Positions 43,169 to 52,476 of a DNA stretch of 64,000 nucleotides are shown in pieces. Within the stretch, counting starts at the first letter, position 1. The number at the start of each line of letters is the position of its first letter. The notes beneath the pieces are model-generated. The model saw nothing but the letters and a program-made list of their open reading frames with translations. It searched no databases and had not been told where the DNA came from. The stretch comes from Hyphomonas sediminis (GTDB lineage Bacteria; Pseudomonadota; Alphaproteobacteria; Caulobacterales; Hyphomonadaceae). A program made the position numbers and the translations under genes. The DNA is taken from positions 868,001 through 932,000 of the forward strand of contig NZ_JAIEZP010000001.1 of NCBI RefSeq assembly GCF_019679475.1, written 5' to 3'.

Positions 43169-43231
43169 GTGTCATCCTCTCTAATCGAGAGAGTCTGCAA
43201 AATCATGGCCGGAATTCAGGGGGCTGGGTCA

Positions 43232-43547
43232 CTCTGATAGAGCGGCTGTATTTCGTTTAGAGGCTGGCAAGATACAAATTGTGGATGCCTATAAAGGCCC
43301 CTTGCTATCCTATAATGCGACATCAGCAAAGCGTGTGCGCCCTGATCGCATTGAGCCAGACTTCGATAAATTGCGTCAAGGCTATCCCAATGTTCAGGGG
43401 GAGGCTAACGTTGTGTCACCCATTGCCATGATTCAATGGCCTATTGAAAAAGGAAAGTTTTTTGGGGCGGGTCTGCTTCAAAGATGCTCAGAAGCGGCGA
43501 CGTTCAAAGTTCTCGCCAAGTCTTCCAAACAAGGCCTAATAGATTAG
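43232..43547 (+). pseudogene. 3' part of the IS-interrupted lipoprotein gene
   Basis: After the CTCT duplicate, frame from 43236 reads DRAAVFRLEAGKIQIVDAY and continues about 103 codons to TAG at 43545-43547. Joined to the 5' part by deleting the element and one 4-bp copy, it restores one uninterrupted frame of about 241 codons (…VCYS|DRAAV…). The 88-codon frame from the GTG at 43281 is only part of this. No domain recognised. Confidence 0.75.
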
Positions 43548-43635
43548 GTTAGTCTTCGGCGGTTCGGTTGCGCGCGCACCGACGAAATTCAGGCTCTATA
43601 TATAAACTCTGTATAAAGCCGGTCTTTCTCGATGA

Positions 43636-45450
43636 TCAATCCCCATCCATCCGGAGGGCTGCCACGAAGGCTTCCTGCGGGATTTCCACCTTGCCGAACT
43701 GGCGCATGCGGGCCTTGCCGGCCTTTTGCTTGTCGAGGAGTTTGCGTTTGCGCGTGGCGTCGCCGCCATAGCATTTCGCGGTCACGTCTTTCCTCATGGC
43801 ACTGATGGTTTCACGCGCGACCACGCGGCCACCGATGGCGGCCTGGATCGGGATCTTGAACATCTGGCGCGGGATCAGCTCTTTCAGACGTTCGCACATC
43901 TGGCGACCACGGCTCTCGGCGCGGTCGCGGTGGACCAGCATGGCGAGGGCGTCGACAGGCTCTTCGTTCACAAGGATCTGCAGCTTGACCAGGTTTTCGG
44001 CGCGGTGGCCGATGATGGTGTAGTCAAAGCTCGCATAGCCGCGCGAGATGGATTTGAGGCGGTCGTAGAAATCGAACACCACTTCGTTGAGCGGCAGTTC
44101 GTATTTCACGCAGGCCCGCCCGCCCACATAGGACAGCTCGGTCTGGATGCCGCGGCGGTCCTGGCAGAGTTTCAGGATCGAGCCGAGATATTCGTCCGGC
44201 GTGTAGATGGTTGCGGCAATCCACGGCTCGCGGATTTCCGAGATACGGACAATATCCGGCATGTCGGCCGGGTTATGCAGCTCGATTTCCGTGCCGTCCG
44301 TCATCGTCATTTCATAGACCACGCTGGGCGCGGTCGCGATGAGGTCGAGGTCGAACTCGCGGCTGAGGCGCTCCTGGATGATCTCAAGGTGGAGCAGGCC
44401 AAGGAAGCCGCAGCGGAAGCCCATGCCGAGTGCGGCGGAGGTTTCCATTTCCCAGGTGAAGGAGGCGTCGTTCAGGCGCAGCTTGCCCATTGCGGCGCGC
44501 AGGTCGTCAAAGTCGCCGGCATCCATCGGGAAAAGGCCGCAGAAGACGACCGGCTGCACGTCCTTATAGCCGGGTAATGCTTTGTCTGTAGGCCGCTTGT
44601 CCTCGGTGATCGTGTCACCGATCGAACAGTCGCCGACTTCCTTGATCGAGGCGACGAAATAGCCGACCTCGCCGGGGCCGAGGGCATCGGTTTCGGTGAG
44701 CTTCGGGTTGAACGTGCCGACCTTGTCGATCTCGTAGACGCCGCCGGTGCGCATCATGCGGATCTGCTGTTTCTTCTTCAGCACGCCGTCATGCACGCGA
44801 ACGATGACCACGACGCCGAGATAGGGGTCGTAATAGGCGTCAACGAGCGCAGCTTTCAGCGGCGCGGCCTGATCGCCGCCGCGTGGCGGGGGCAGGCGCG
44901 TGACGATGGCTTCGAGCACATCGGGAATGCCAAGGCCGGTCTTGGCCGAAATCTGGACAGCGTCAGAAGCGTCGAGACCGATGATCTCCTCGATCTGCTC
45001 CTTCACGCGGTCCACGTCAGCGGCCGGCAGGTCGATCTTGTTGAGAACCGGCACGATCTCATGGTTCTGGTCGATGGCCTGATAAACGTTGGCCAGCGTC
45101 TGGGCCTCCACGCCTTGCGAGGCGTCGACCACCAGCAGTGAACCTTCACAGGCGGCCAGGCAGCGGGAGACTTCATAGGCGAAGTCCACGTGTCCGGGCG
45201 TGTCCATCAGGTTCAGGACATACTCTTCCCCGTCCTGCGCCGCGTATTTCAGGCGGACGGTCTGGGCCTTGATGGTGATGCCCCGTTCTTTCTCGATATC
45301 CATGGAATCGAGCACCTGTTCGCTCATCTCCCTGTCGGAGAGGCCGCCGCACGCCTGAATCAGGCGGTCAGCAAGGGTCGATTTCCCATGGTCGATATGG
45401 GCAATGATCGAAAAATTACGGATTTTGTCGCGCGGAGTCATTTGCGGCAT
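43636..45450 (-). CDS. lepA: Elongation factor 4 (LepA)
   Basis: A 604-aa translational GTPase that back-translocates or rescues stalled ribosomes. G motifs are in order: [25 protein letters not shown] and NKIDLPAAD. The EF-G-like domains II, III and V follow, and the LepA-specific C-terminal domain ends in [13 protein letters not shown]. Length is standard. The ATG at 45450 or the in-frame ATG at 45441 could start. It is monocistronic; AT-rich DNA lies just beyond its stop at the boundary with the disrupted lipoprotein region. Confidence 0.96.
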   Translation of the reverse strand: MPQMTPRDKIRNFSIIAHIDHGKSTLADRLIQACGGLSDREMSEQVLDSMDIEKERGITIKAQTVRLKYAAQDGEEYVLNLMDTPGHVDFAYEVSRCLAACEGSLLVVDASQGVEAQTLANVYQAIDQNHEIVPVLNKIDLPAADVDRVKEQIEEIIGLDASDAVQISAKTGLGIPDVLEAIVTRLPPPRGGDQAAPLKAALVDAYYDPYLGVVVIVRVHDGVLKKKQQIRMMRTGGVYEIDKVGTFNPKLTETDALGPGEVGYFVASIKEVGDCSIGDTITEDKRPTDKALPGYKDVQPVVFCGLFPMDAGDFDDLRAAMGKLRLNDASFTWEMETSAALGMGFRCGFLGLLHLEIIQERLSREFDLDLIATAPSVVYEMTMTDGTEIELHNPADMPDIVRISEIREPWIAATIYTPDEYLGSILKLCQDRRGIQTELSYVGGRACVKYELPLNEVVFDFYDRLKSISRGYASFDYTIIGHRAENLVKLQILVNEEPVDALAMLVHRDRAESRGRQMCERLKELIPRQMFKIPIQAAIGGRVVARETISAMRKDVTAKCYGGDATRKRKLLDKQKAGKARMRQFGKVEIPQEAFVAALRMDGD

Positions 45451-45577
45451 ATAGCGGGCACTTCCCGGCTGGGAAAGTGGGTGCAGGCGGCGCCTTTAAG
45501 TATCAGCATGTGGGACTGGTTCTTGCGAGGGGGGTAAAGCTCAGTTAACTTTCGTCCAACGTCTGGAGGAACAGCCT

Positions 45578-46429
45578 ATGGCGGACAACCCGGATCGGAG
45601 CTCATCCTCCTTGCGTGTCGTTGGAAATGACAAATCTGCCGACCGTGCGGCTGCGAAAAGTGCCAAGATCGAGCGGTTGACCGATCTGCATGCCGGCCAG
45701 ATGGCCTCCATTGAAACCCGGTATGGCGGCCGCGTCAGCGACGCACAGGAATCCGTCGAAACGCTGGCGGCAAGATGGGACTCCATTCAGGCCGAGGTCG
45801 AACGCCAGCCGCGCTATGCGCGTGCCATCTTCTACTGGCCCTTGATGCTCGCTCTGATGCTGTTCGAGGTTCCGGTGAACCGGTTGAGCTTCGAGCTGTT
45901 CTTCCGCGAAAGCCCGACAGTGTCGCTCGGTGTGGCCTTTCTTGTCGGCGTGATCCTCGTGACGCTGGCTCACCGGCTGGGCCTGCTGTTTTGCCGCTTC
46001 GGCTATCACATCCGCAAATCCGGTTGGGTCAGCAGCCTCGTTCAGATCGTACTGATCACGGCCATCATGTTTGCGTTGGTTTATGGCGTCTCGGTGTTGC
46101 GCCAAGGGTATCTCGACTTCGAGACCCAACCTCAGGCGAGCTTCTCAGATATGCTGGCCGGCACGGGCGCCGTGCAGGCGGCCGGGGAGATGTTCAAGGC
46201 GGGTCTTGGCATTTCCGGCTGGATCTTCTTTGCCATCAATATGGGCATCATCGCAGTGGGGTTGACGGCCTCGTATTTCGCGCATGATCCCCATCCGGAT
46301 TTTCAGGCGGTGGATATCCAGCGCAAGAAAGCGGAAAAGAAGCTTGCCCATATCAAGGGTCAGCGCGCCGATGCCGAGGCGATTGAATTGCGCCGCCATG
46401 CCAACCAGATCAACAGGGCCAGCGCCTGA
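45578..46429 (+). CDS. Four-helix membrane protein of unknown function
   Basis: A 283-aa protein. A polar N-terminus (1-82) has a coiled-coil-like stretch (SAKIERLTDLHAGQMASIETRYGG), then four membrane helices (about 84-104, 118-138, 151-172 and 210-232). A charged C-terminal tail (250-283, KKAEKKLAHIKGQRADAEAI) looks helical and cytoplasmic. No family recognised. Four bases separate it from the vWA-like lipoprotein gene, so the two form a module, possibly a membrane scaffold with an outer-leaflet partner. Confidence 0.7.
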   Translation: MADNPDRSSSSLRVVGNDKSADRAAAKSAKIERLTDLHAGQMASIETRYGGRVSDAQESVETLAARWDSIQAEVERQPRYARAIFYWPLMLALMLFEVPVNRLSFELFFRESPTVSLGVAFLVGVILVTLAHRLGLLFCRFGYHIRKSGWVSSLVQIVLITAIMFALVYGVSVLRQGYLDFETQPQASFSDMLAGTGAVQAAGEMFKAGLGISGWIFFAINMGIIAVGLTASYFAHDPHPDFQAVDIQRKKAEKKLAHIKGQRADAEAIELRRHANQINRASA

Positions 46430-46433
46430 TCCG

Positions 46434-47219
46434 ATGAAGATGTTTTCCGGTTTCCGGCGCGCCCTGCCGGTTCTTGCGCTCGGGATGCTGGCGGCCTGTT
46501 CCGGCGGCGAAGGCTTCGTGAACCGCACGGCTGACGATTACTGCACGCTCAGCGACCGATCGACCCTGTTCCTGATTGACCGCACGACGACCTTCGATGC
46601 AGGCGACCAGACGCGCCTGATGGAAAGCCTCGGCAGCGTGGTCGACCATCTGGAGACGGGCGACCGGATCATCATCGCCACGATCTCGGACCATTATTCC
46701 AACACCAAGCGCCTCGCCAATGCGTGCAAGCCGGGTTGCCCGGCGGCGTCCGGGCTGATGGATGAGATCGCGGGCTCCTGTTCCACGATGAAGGCCAAGC
46801 AGGACAGCCAGCAATTTGCCGCCACGCTGGCCGGATCGCTGCGCGAGATCGTCAACACTGCGGAAGATGCGTCGGGCTCGGACATTATCCGCACGCTCGG
46901 CCACTGGACCGGGAACAGCTCGGCCAAACCCTACACCCAGATCGTCGTTTATTCTGACATGCTGGAAAACAGCGACATGATCTCCTGGGCTAATTTCGCC
47001 GCCATGGACGAGGACCAGCTGATGTCTGTCGTGCGCGAGCATGGGGCGGAGGCCCACACGCAGGGAACCGGCGTCCGCATCATCGGCTATGGCCGCCTGC
47101 ATGATAAGGCGCGCTCGCCTTTGCCGGCGGAGCTGGACGCGAAGCTGCGCAGCTTCTGGATGCGATATTTCCGCGATGGCGGCGGGCAGGCCGAATTCTC
47201 CGCCCAGATCGACGGCTGA
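46434..47219 (+). CDS. von Willebrand A-like lipoprotein
   Basis: A 261-aa lipoprotein (signal 1-21, lipobox LAAC, Cys22). The mature domain opens with TLFLIDRTTTF, giving a MIDAS-like D49-x-T51-x-T53, and has a late VVYSDMLENS whose Asp175 matches the third MIDAS position (usually TDG). Cys98, Cys102 and Cys116 may form a disulfide. vWA domains bind protein partners through a metal, so a role as an envelope adhesion or complex protein is plausible. It follows the membrane-protein gene by four bases. Confidence 0.72.
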   Translation: MKMFSGFRRALPVLALGMLAACSGGEGFVNRTADDYCTLSDRSTLFLIDRTTTFDAGDQTRLMESLGSVVDHLETGDRIIIATISDHYSNTKRLANACKPGCPAASGLMDEIAGSCSTMKAKQDSQQFAATLAGSLREIVNTAEDASGSDIIRTLGHWTGNSSAKPYTQIVVYSDMLENSDMISWANFAAMDEDQLMSVVREHGAEAHTQGTGVRIIGYGRLHDKARSPLPAELDAKLRSFWMRYFRDGGGQAEFSAQIDG

Positions 47220-47319
47220 CCGCCTTCCTGCGGCAGGTGCCGTACATTGTGTCCAGTTGCCTTGGCGCTGCCGTGATCTTAGCGGTAGAATCAGAGTGTT
47301 GGATATTAAGGAGCCTCTC

Positions 47320-47880
47320 ATGCGGAAATCTATTGGTCTGGCCGTTTCGGCCGCAGCGGTGCTGGGGCTGGCGGCGTGTGGCGCCGGAGAAGGGGGAGAG
47401 ATCGATGCCGGCACGATCGACCCGCCTTCGGTTTCCGATGATGTGACCGATGGTTATGAAGAGTTGGAGATGCCTCAAGCTCCGACCGAAGAAGAGCAGG
47501 CCGCTGCGGCGAAGGCCGCTCAGCAGGAAGCCGAAGCCGGCGTTTTTTATGTCGGCGAAGACAAGGCGGGCACGGAAGTCACCCTCCCGGCCGGTGAAAC
47601 GCTGCGCATCGAACTCGAGACTGTCCCGACCGCTGGCTATATCTGGCAGATCGTGGAGAAGCCGGACTTCCTGGAACTGACCGGTGAGCGCTCGCGTGGC
47701 ACCAATCCGGCCATGCAGAGCCTTCCCGGCTTTACCGGCGGCAACCATTATATGAGCTTCGACCTCAAGGCCCTCTCCGAAGGCACGGGCGTCGTGAAGC
47801 TCACCGAGGGTCGCTCCTGGGAAGCCGCAGCACCCGAAGGCACTTTTGAAGTGACCGTTTCGGTCACGCGCGTGGAGTAG
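47320..47880 (+). CDS. Chagasin/I42-type protease-inhibitor lipoprotein
   Basis: A 186-aa lipoprotein (lipobox LAACG). After an acidic, Ala/Glu-rich linker (about 25-75), the C-terminal domain (about 90-186) resembles the I42 chagasin family. The motifs are VPTAGYIW in place of NPTTGYxW, GFTGGNHYMSF, and GRSW in place of RPW. Such inhibitors block papain-like cysteine proteases. AAGGAG precedes the ATG; a possible promoter TTGGCG-18-TAGAAT (47262-47291) is upstream. Which protease it inhibits is unknown. Confidence 0.75.
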   Translation: MRKSIGLAVSAAAVLGLAACGAGEGGEIDAGTIDPPSVSDDVTDGYEELEMPQAPTEEEQAAAAKAAQQEAEAGVFYVGEDKAGTEVTLPAGETLRIELETVPTAGYIWQIVEKPDFLELTGERSRGTNPAMQSLPGFTGGNHYMSFDLKALSEGTGVVKLTEGRSWEAAAPEGTFEVTVSVTRVE

Positions 47881-47888
47881 GGCGCCTC

Positions 47889-48986
47889 GTGGCCGACACC
47901 CAGCACAGCCAGCCGAAGGCAGGCATCACGCCAGACGGCTTCCTGACGGATAGCTGGTATCTGGCGGCGCCGTCTGCGGAGCTGAAGTCCGGCACGCAGC
48001 GCCGGATCATGATGCTGGGTGAACCGGTCGTGGTGGGCCGCACACCGGCGGGGGAGGCATTTGCCCTTAGGGATATCTGCCCCCACCGCCTTGTGCCGCT
48101 TTCTGCCGGCCAGCAGGTTCAGACCGAGGGGGAGTGGACCCTTCAGTGCCCGTATCATGGCTGGCGCTTCGGCACTGATGGCGGCTGCAAGCTGATGCCG
48201 AGCCTCACCGAGGGCAGCCCGTATGATCCGTCCAGGGTCAAAGTGCGCCGCTATCCGGTGCATGAGGCCAATGGCGCGGTCTATATCTATGTGGCGCATG
48301 ATCCGCGTGTTGTGGGCGAGCCGGCTGTTCCGCCGCCGGATTTCGGGCCGTTGCCGGACAAGCCCAAATTCGTCATCCATGATCTCTTCAATGCCCATAT
48401 GGACGATGCCGTGGTCGGTCTGATGGACCCGGCGCATGTGCCCTTCGTGCATAATCAATGGTGGTGGCGTCCGCCATCGACCGGGCTGAAGCTGAAGCAG
48501 AAGCCGTTCATTCCGACAGAGCGGGGCTGGGCGATTGACCGGCACGCGCCTTCGTCCAACTCCAAGCTCTATCGCTGGGTGTTTGGTGGGGATGTGATGA
48601 CGGAGATCCGGTTTCAGCTGCCGGGCTATCGCTGGGAGATCATCTCCAACGCAACCGCGCGCCTGCTGACGCTCACCTGCCTGACGCCGGAAGCTCCCAA
48701 ACGTACACGGATCACCCAGTTCACCTGGTGGACCGGCGCGCCGCTGCTCAACCTTGCCATTCCGATGGCCAAGCGCATGGGCAAGACCTTCCTGGCGCAG
48801 GATGGCCGCATGGTGGACCTGCAGAATGAAGGCATGGCCCACCAGAAAGCCATGCTCTGGATCGATGACATCGACGTTCAGGCCAAATGGTATCAGACGC
48901 TGAAACGCGAATGGACCGCAGCCCGCACCGACGACCGGGCCTTCGTCAACCCGATCGAGCCGCGCGTCCTGAAGTGGATGAGCTGA
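47889..48986 (+). CDS. Rieske-type aromatic-ring-hydroxylating oxygenase
   Basis: A 365-aa oxygenase component. The Rieske centre ligands are Cys64-x-His66 (CPHR) and Cys87-x-x-His90 (CPYHGW). The mononuclear iron site lies in DDAVVGLMDPAHVPFVH. It would oxidise or demethylate an aromatic or related compound using a reductase not encoded nearby, like vanillate O-demethylase relatives. Translation seems to begin at GTG 47889 eight bases after the inhibitor stop; no strong ribosome site is visible, so coupling to the inhibitor gene is possible though their functions look unrelated. Confidence 0.85.
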   Translation: MADTQHSQPKAGITPDGFLTDSWYLAAPSAELKSGTQRRIMMLGEPVVVGRTPAGEAFALRDICPHRLVPLSAGQQVQTEGEWTLQCPYHGWRFGTDGGCKLMPSLTEGSPYDPSRVKVRRYPVHEANGAVYIYVAHDPRVVGEPAVPPPDFGPLPDKPKFVIHDLFNAHMDDAVVGLMDPAHVPFVHNQWWWRPPSTGLKLKQKPFIPTERGWAIDRHAPSSNSKLYRWVFGGDVMTEIRFQLPGYRWEIISNATARLLTLTCLTPEAPKRTRITQFTWWTGAPLLNLAIPMAKRMGKTFLAQDGRMVDLQNEGMAHQKAMLWIDDIDVQAKWYQTLKREWTAARTDDRAFVNPIEPRVLKWMS

Positions 48987-49133
48987 GGCCGGCAAGGCTT
49001 CGCCACGACAATGCCGCGAAAAAGCCGCGGAATTTTGGGAGCTTTCAGGCGGTTCGCGCGTTGCGCATGGGTGTGAAGCCGAACCGCCGGGTGCGGTCCG
49101 GTTTCCGGCGCACTTTCAAAAGGAACCCCACGC

Positions 49134-49727
49134 ATGAAACCGTTTCTCTTTGCCGCCGCTGCGAGCGCGATTGTCCTCGCGGCCTGTTCGCCCGCTGTCG
49201 AGGAAGGCACGCCTACGGTTGCGCCTCCGCCTGTCGAAGCAGTTGACACCCCGATCGACGAGGCCATTGCCGAAGACACGGCAACGCCCGCCGAGGCTGA
49301 AACCCTGGTCGATGTGCTCGCCACCCGTCCGGAATTCTCCAGCCTGCTGGCGGCTGTTGATGCCGCAGGCCTGACCGAGACGCTGGCCGGCCCCGGCCCG
49401 TACACGATCTTCGCCCCGACCAATGATGCCTTCGCCGCTCTGCCGGCGGGCGAGCTCGACCAGCTGCTCCTGCCGGAGAACAAGGACAAGCTCGTCCGCA
49501 TCGTCAGCTACCATGTCATTCCCGGCAAGGTTCTGGCCGCCGAAGTCCCGGCTGAGGAAGCCGGCACCGCCACCGTCAGCATCAACAATCTCGACCTCTC
49601 GGTCCGCCGCACGGCAGACGGCTCGGTGATGGTGAACCAGTTCACGGTCACCGAAGGCGACATCGATGCCGGCAACGGCGTCATCCATGTCATCGATGGC
49701 GTCCTCGTCCCGCGCATGGAAGAATAA
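49134..49727 (+). CDS. Fasciclin-domain lipoprotein
   Basis: A 197-aa lipoprotein (signal ending LAAC). After an acidic Pro/Glu/Thr linker (about 20-60) comes one fasciclin (FAS1) domain. The H1 region is TIFAPTNDAFAALPAGELDQLL and the H2 region is IVSYHVIPGKV, with a late GVIHVIDGVLVP. FAS1 domains mediate adhesion in the envelope. AAGGAA precedes the ATG. It stands alone before a strong terminator at 49755-49789. Confidence 0.92.
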   Translation: MKPFLFAAAASAIVLAACSPAVEEGTPTVAPPPVEAVDTPIDEAIAEDTATPAEAETLVDVLATRPEFSSLLAAVDAAGLTETLAGPGPYTIFAPTNDAFAALPAGELDQLLLPENKDKLVRIVSYHVIPGKVLAAEVPAEEAGTATVSINNLDLSVRRTADGSVMVNQFTVTEGDIDAGNGVIHVIDGVLVPRMEE

Positions 49728-49754
49728 GCCTCACAGGCATCCCGCCTGATCGGA

Positions 49755-49789
49755 AACCGCGCCGCCCTTGCCGGGATCGGCGCGGTTTT
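49755..49789 (+). terminator. Intrinsic terminator after the fasciclin gene
   Basis: A 10-bp stem (AACCGCGCCG / CGGCGCGGTT) whose 3' arm ends in the first two Ts of TTTTC. It closes the fasciclin unit and insulates the ruv operon. Confidence 0.88.
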
Positions 49790-49872
49790 CGTGTCGGGGG
49801 TGGCCTGCCAACGCGAACAAAGAGTGAAAATTCAAACTGTCCTTAACTATCCGCGCTGATAGGGTGGTGCTG

Positions 49873-50379
49873 ATGAGCACCCCGATTCGCATCCTCGGCA
49901 TCGACCCCGGCCTCCGCCATACAGGCTGGGGCATCATCGAGCAGACCGGCGCGCGCCTTGCCCATGTGGCCCATGGCGTCATCGAGGCCCCGACGGACCT
50001 GTCGATGGCCGAGCGCCTTGGCCATATCTTCGAGGCGGTGGGCGAGCTGGCCCGGCATTACGCGCCCGACGCGGCCGGGGTTGAGGAAACCATCGTCAAC
50101 GCAAACCCGCGCTCGGCGCTGAAGCTTGGCCAGGCGCGCGGCGCGGCCATGGCGGCCCTTGCGATGGCGGGCATTCCGGTAGCCGAATTTGCCCCCCGCC
50201 AGATCAAGCTGGCCATCGTCGGCACCGGCACGGCGGATAAGGAACAGGTGAAGTTCATGGTCCAGCGCCTGCTCCCCCGGGCAGGGGAGATGAAGCTCGA
50301 CGCAGCCGACGCCCTTGCCTGCGCCATCTGCGCGGCGCATCACCTGCCCATGCAGCAGATCAAGAAGGGGGCGGCATGA
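49873..50379 (+). CDS. ruvC: Crossover junction endodeoxyribonuclease RuvC
   Basis: A 168-aa Holliday-junction resolvase. Catalytic acids are in GIDPGL (Asp11), VEETIVN (Glu71) and KLDAADALACA (two late Asp). Length is normal. ATG 49873 is chosen because GIDPG must sit near residue 10; an upstream in-frame GTG adds three residues. Its last four bases overlap ruvA (ATGA), so ruvC-A-B is a coupled operon for branch migration and resolution of recombination junctions. Confidence 0.97.
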   Translation: MSTPIRILGIDPGLRHTGWGIIEQTGARLAHVAHGVIEAPTDLSMAERLGHIFEAVGELARHYAPDAAGVEETIVNANPRSALKLGQARGAAMAALAMAGIPVAEFAPRQIKLAIVGTGTADKEQVKFMVQRLLPRAGEMKLDAADALACAICAAHHLPMQQIKKGAA

Positions 50380-50999
50380 TTATCGGGCGCCTGAAGGGAG
50401 AGGTCGCCGCCGTCGGGCTCGACCATGTGCTGATCGATGTAAACGGCGTCGGCTATGTCGCGCTCGCCGGAACGCGCCTCCTGTCGAAACTGCAGACTGG
50501 CGACAAGATCACCGCGCATATCGAAACGCGCGTCACCGAAAGCTCGATCACTCTTTTTGCCTTCGCCACGGATGAAGAGCGCGCCTGGTTCGTGCGCCTT
50601 CAGGATGTGCCCGGCGTTGCCGGAAAGTCTGCCCTCGCCATTCTCGACGGGCTGGCCCCGGCAGAGATCATGGATGCCATCGCGCTTGGCGATGCCGGCG
50701 CCTTCACCCGCGCCAAGGGCATCGGCAAGAAGCTCGGGGAACGGATCGTTACAGAGCTTACCGGCAAGGCGCCCCCGCTCGGCCGTTTCGGCAAGTTCGA
50801 GGTTGCCGCTGTCGCAGGGCTCGCTTCGGCGCAGCCGGTGTCTGGCGGAACAGGTTCGCGCGCGGAAGCGGTCAGCGCGCTCGTCAATCTCGGCTATACG
50901 CAGGGTGAGGCCGCCAAGGCCGTCGCGGCGGCTGCCAAGGACGGCGCCGATGAAGTCGGCGCCCTCGTCAAAGGCGCGCTGAAGGAGCTGGCGCGGTGA
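50376..50999 (+). CDS. ruvA: Holliday junction branch-migration protein RuvA
   Basis: A 207-aa DNA-binding subunit that targets RuvB to four-way junctions. The N-terminal OB-fold opens [10 protein letters not shown]. Helix-hairpin-helix regions are [13 protein letters not shown] and [13 protein letters not shown]. The C-terminal domain, which contacts RuvB, starts near [12 protein letters not shown]. It overlaps ruvC by ATGA and ruvB by GTGA. Confidence 0.97.
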   Translation: MIIGRLKGEVAAVGLDHVLIDVNGVGYVALAGTRLLSKLQTGDKITAHIETRVTESSITLFAFATDEERAWFVRLQDVPGVAGKSALAILDGLAPAEIMDAIALGDAGAFTRAKGIGKKLGERIVTELTGKAPPLGRFGKFEVAAVAGLASAQPVSGGTGSRAEAVSALVNLGYTQGEAAKAVAAAAKDGADEVGALVKGALKELAR

Positions 51000-52027
51000 G
51001 CCGCGAAGGAAGCCTCTCTGATCCAAATGCCCAGGGGCCGGACGCGCTGGATCGTGCGCTCCGTCCACAGACGTTCGACGATTATGTCGGTCAGCGCAAG
51101 GCGAAGGCAAACCTGAAGGTGTATGTCGATGCGGCGCGCGGCCGGAAGGAAGCGCTCGACCATGTGTTGCTGTTCGGCCCGCCCGGCCTTGGCAAGACGA
51201 CGCTGGCGCAGATCCTCGCGCGGGAAATGGGCGTGGGCTTCCGCGCCACGTCCGGCCCGGTGATTGCCAAGGCGGGCGACCTTGCCGCCATCCTCACCAA
51301 TCTTGAGCCCAATGACGTTCTCTTCATTGACGAGATCCACCGCCTTCCGGCTGTGGTGGAGGAAATCCTCTATCCGGCGATGGAGGATTATGCCCTCGAT
51401 ATCGTGATCGGGGAGGGGCCGGCGGCGCGCTCCGTGCGGCTCGATCTTGCGCCCTTCACGCTGGTCGGCGCCACCACGCGCGCGGGCCTTCTGGCAACGC
51501 CGCTGCGCGACCGGTTTGGCATTCCCGTCCGGCTTGAGTTTTATGAAGGCGAGGAACTGGGCCGCATCATCATGGCAGCCGGGCGCAAACTCGGTGCTCA
51601 GATTACGGAAGATGGCGCGGTCGAAATCGCCACCCGCGCGCGGGGCACGCCGCGCATCGCGCTGCGCCTCCTGCGCCGCGTGAGGGATTTTGCCGAGGCC
51701 GATGGCGCCGCGATCAATCGCGCTTCTGCTGCCAAGGCGCTCAAGCGGCTGGAGATTGACGAGGATGGCCTCGACGCGCTGGACCGGCGCTATCTCCACG
51801 CGCTGGTGAAAACCTATGCCGGTGGCCCGGTCGGCGCCGATACGCTGGCCGCCGCCCTCTCTGAAGCGCGCGACGCAGTGGAAGATGTGATCGAGCCTTA
51901 CCTGATGCAGAAAGGCTATGTGGCGCGCACGCCGCGTGGCCGGGTGGCCGCCCCGCTTGCCTATGAGCGCCTTGGCCTGAAGCCGCCAAATGGTCAGCAG
52001 TCGGCTTTATTCGGCGAGGAGGACTAG
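50996..52027 (+). CDS. ruvB: Holliday junction branch-migration ATPase RuvB
   Basis: A 343-aa AAA+ motor. Walker A is GPPGLGKTT (61-69), Walker B is FIDEIHR, sensor 1 is in VGATTRAG, and the arginine finger is in the LRDRFG region. The C-terminal winged helix is at about 260-330. It starts with GTG 50996 overlapping the ruvA stop. Its end overlaps the convergent DUF983 gene by four bases. Confidence 0.97.
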   Translation: MSREGSLSDPNAQGPDALDRALRPQTFDDYVGQRKAKANLKVYVDAARGRKEALDHVLLFGPPGLGKTTLAQILAREMGVGFRATSGPVIAKAGDLAAILTNLEPNDVLFIDEIHRLPAVVEEILYPAMEDYALDIVIGEGPAARSVRLDLAPFTLVGATTRAGLLATPLRDRFGIPVRLEFYEGEELGRIIMAAGRKLGAQITEDGAVEIATRARGTPRIALRLLRRVRDFAEADGAAINRASAAKALKRLEIDEDGLDALDRRYLHALVKTYAGGPVGADTLAAALSEARDAVEDVIEPYLMQKGYVARTPRGRVAAPLAYERLGLKPPNGQQSALFGEED

Positions 52028-52401
52028 GCGTCTTCTTCCTGTTCATGCGCGCCCATCGACCAGAAAAGGCCGATGATCGCGCCTTTGATCCGGGGCAGGA
52101 GGGTCAGCACGGCGCCAATCGCAAACAGGCTCAGCGCGGGCAGCGTCAGCCACATCGGCCAGCTTTCCTGCCGGGAGCTGATGAAGGTCAGCCCCGCCAG
52201 GAATGGACCGAGGCAGAGCACGGTCAGCCAGGGCGGGCCATCCTCGGCGCGGATCTTCCCGATCGGCGCGCCGCAGGCCGCACATACGTCCATCTGTTTC
52301 AGATAGCGCTGATAGAGCTTGCCCTCGCCGCAGGCCGGGCAGCGGTGCCGCAATCCGCGCAGAACGGGCAGCCAGGCAGGGGAGGAAGAAGCATTCGGCA
52401 T
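52024..52401 (-). CDS. DUF983 membrane protein with zinc ribbon
   Basis: A 125-aa protein. Two CxxC pairs, RCPACGEG (about 20-27) and VCAACGAP (about 39-46), form a probable zinc ribbon. Two membrane helices follow (about 58-78 and 84-104), and the tail is acidic. This is the DUF983 pattern. DUF983 genes are common next to respiratory or envelope genes in alphaproteobacteria, function unknown. It converges with ruvB. Confidence 0.88.
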   Translation of the reverse strand: MPNASSSPAWLPVLRGLRHRCPACGEGKLYQRYLKQMDVCAACGAPIGKIRAEDGPPWLTVLCLGPFLAGLTFISSRQESWPMWLTLPALSLFAIGAVLTLLPRIKGAIIGLFWSMGAHEQEEDA

Positions 52402-52476
52402 AACTCAGCTTACTCCCGCACTGATCCCCCCGTTATGAGGGATGACGCCGCAGGACGCCGCTGCTAGCGTTTACGT

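Larger units (their letters stand above)
41958..43231 (-). mobile_element. IS3-family insertion sequence, IS407 group
   Basis: A 1274-bp element bounded by inverted repeats that share TGACCCAGCCCCCTGA (16 identical end bases; left 41958-41973, right 43216-43231), and beginning TG/ending CA. It encodes an OrfA/OrfB-type transposase on the minus strand with the A AAA AAC slippery heptamer. The flanks TTCT (41954-41957) and CTCT (43232-43235) are an imperfect 4-bp target duplication, the size expected for the IS407 group. It interrupts a lipoprotein gene. Confidence 0.88.

Noticed and set aside
41958..43231. The element as the edge of a larger genomic island or prophage
   Set aside because: Only the split lipoprotein gene and short AT-rich flanks are unusual; core genes (MAPEG, lepA) lie within 0.7 kb on either side, with no integrase or attachment site.
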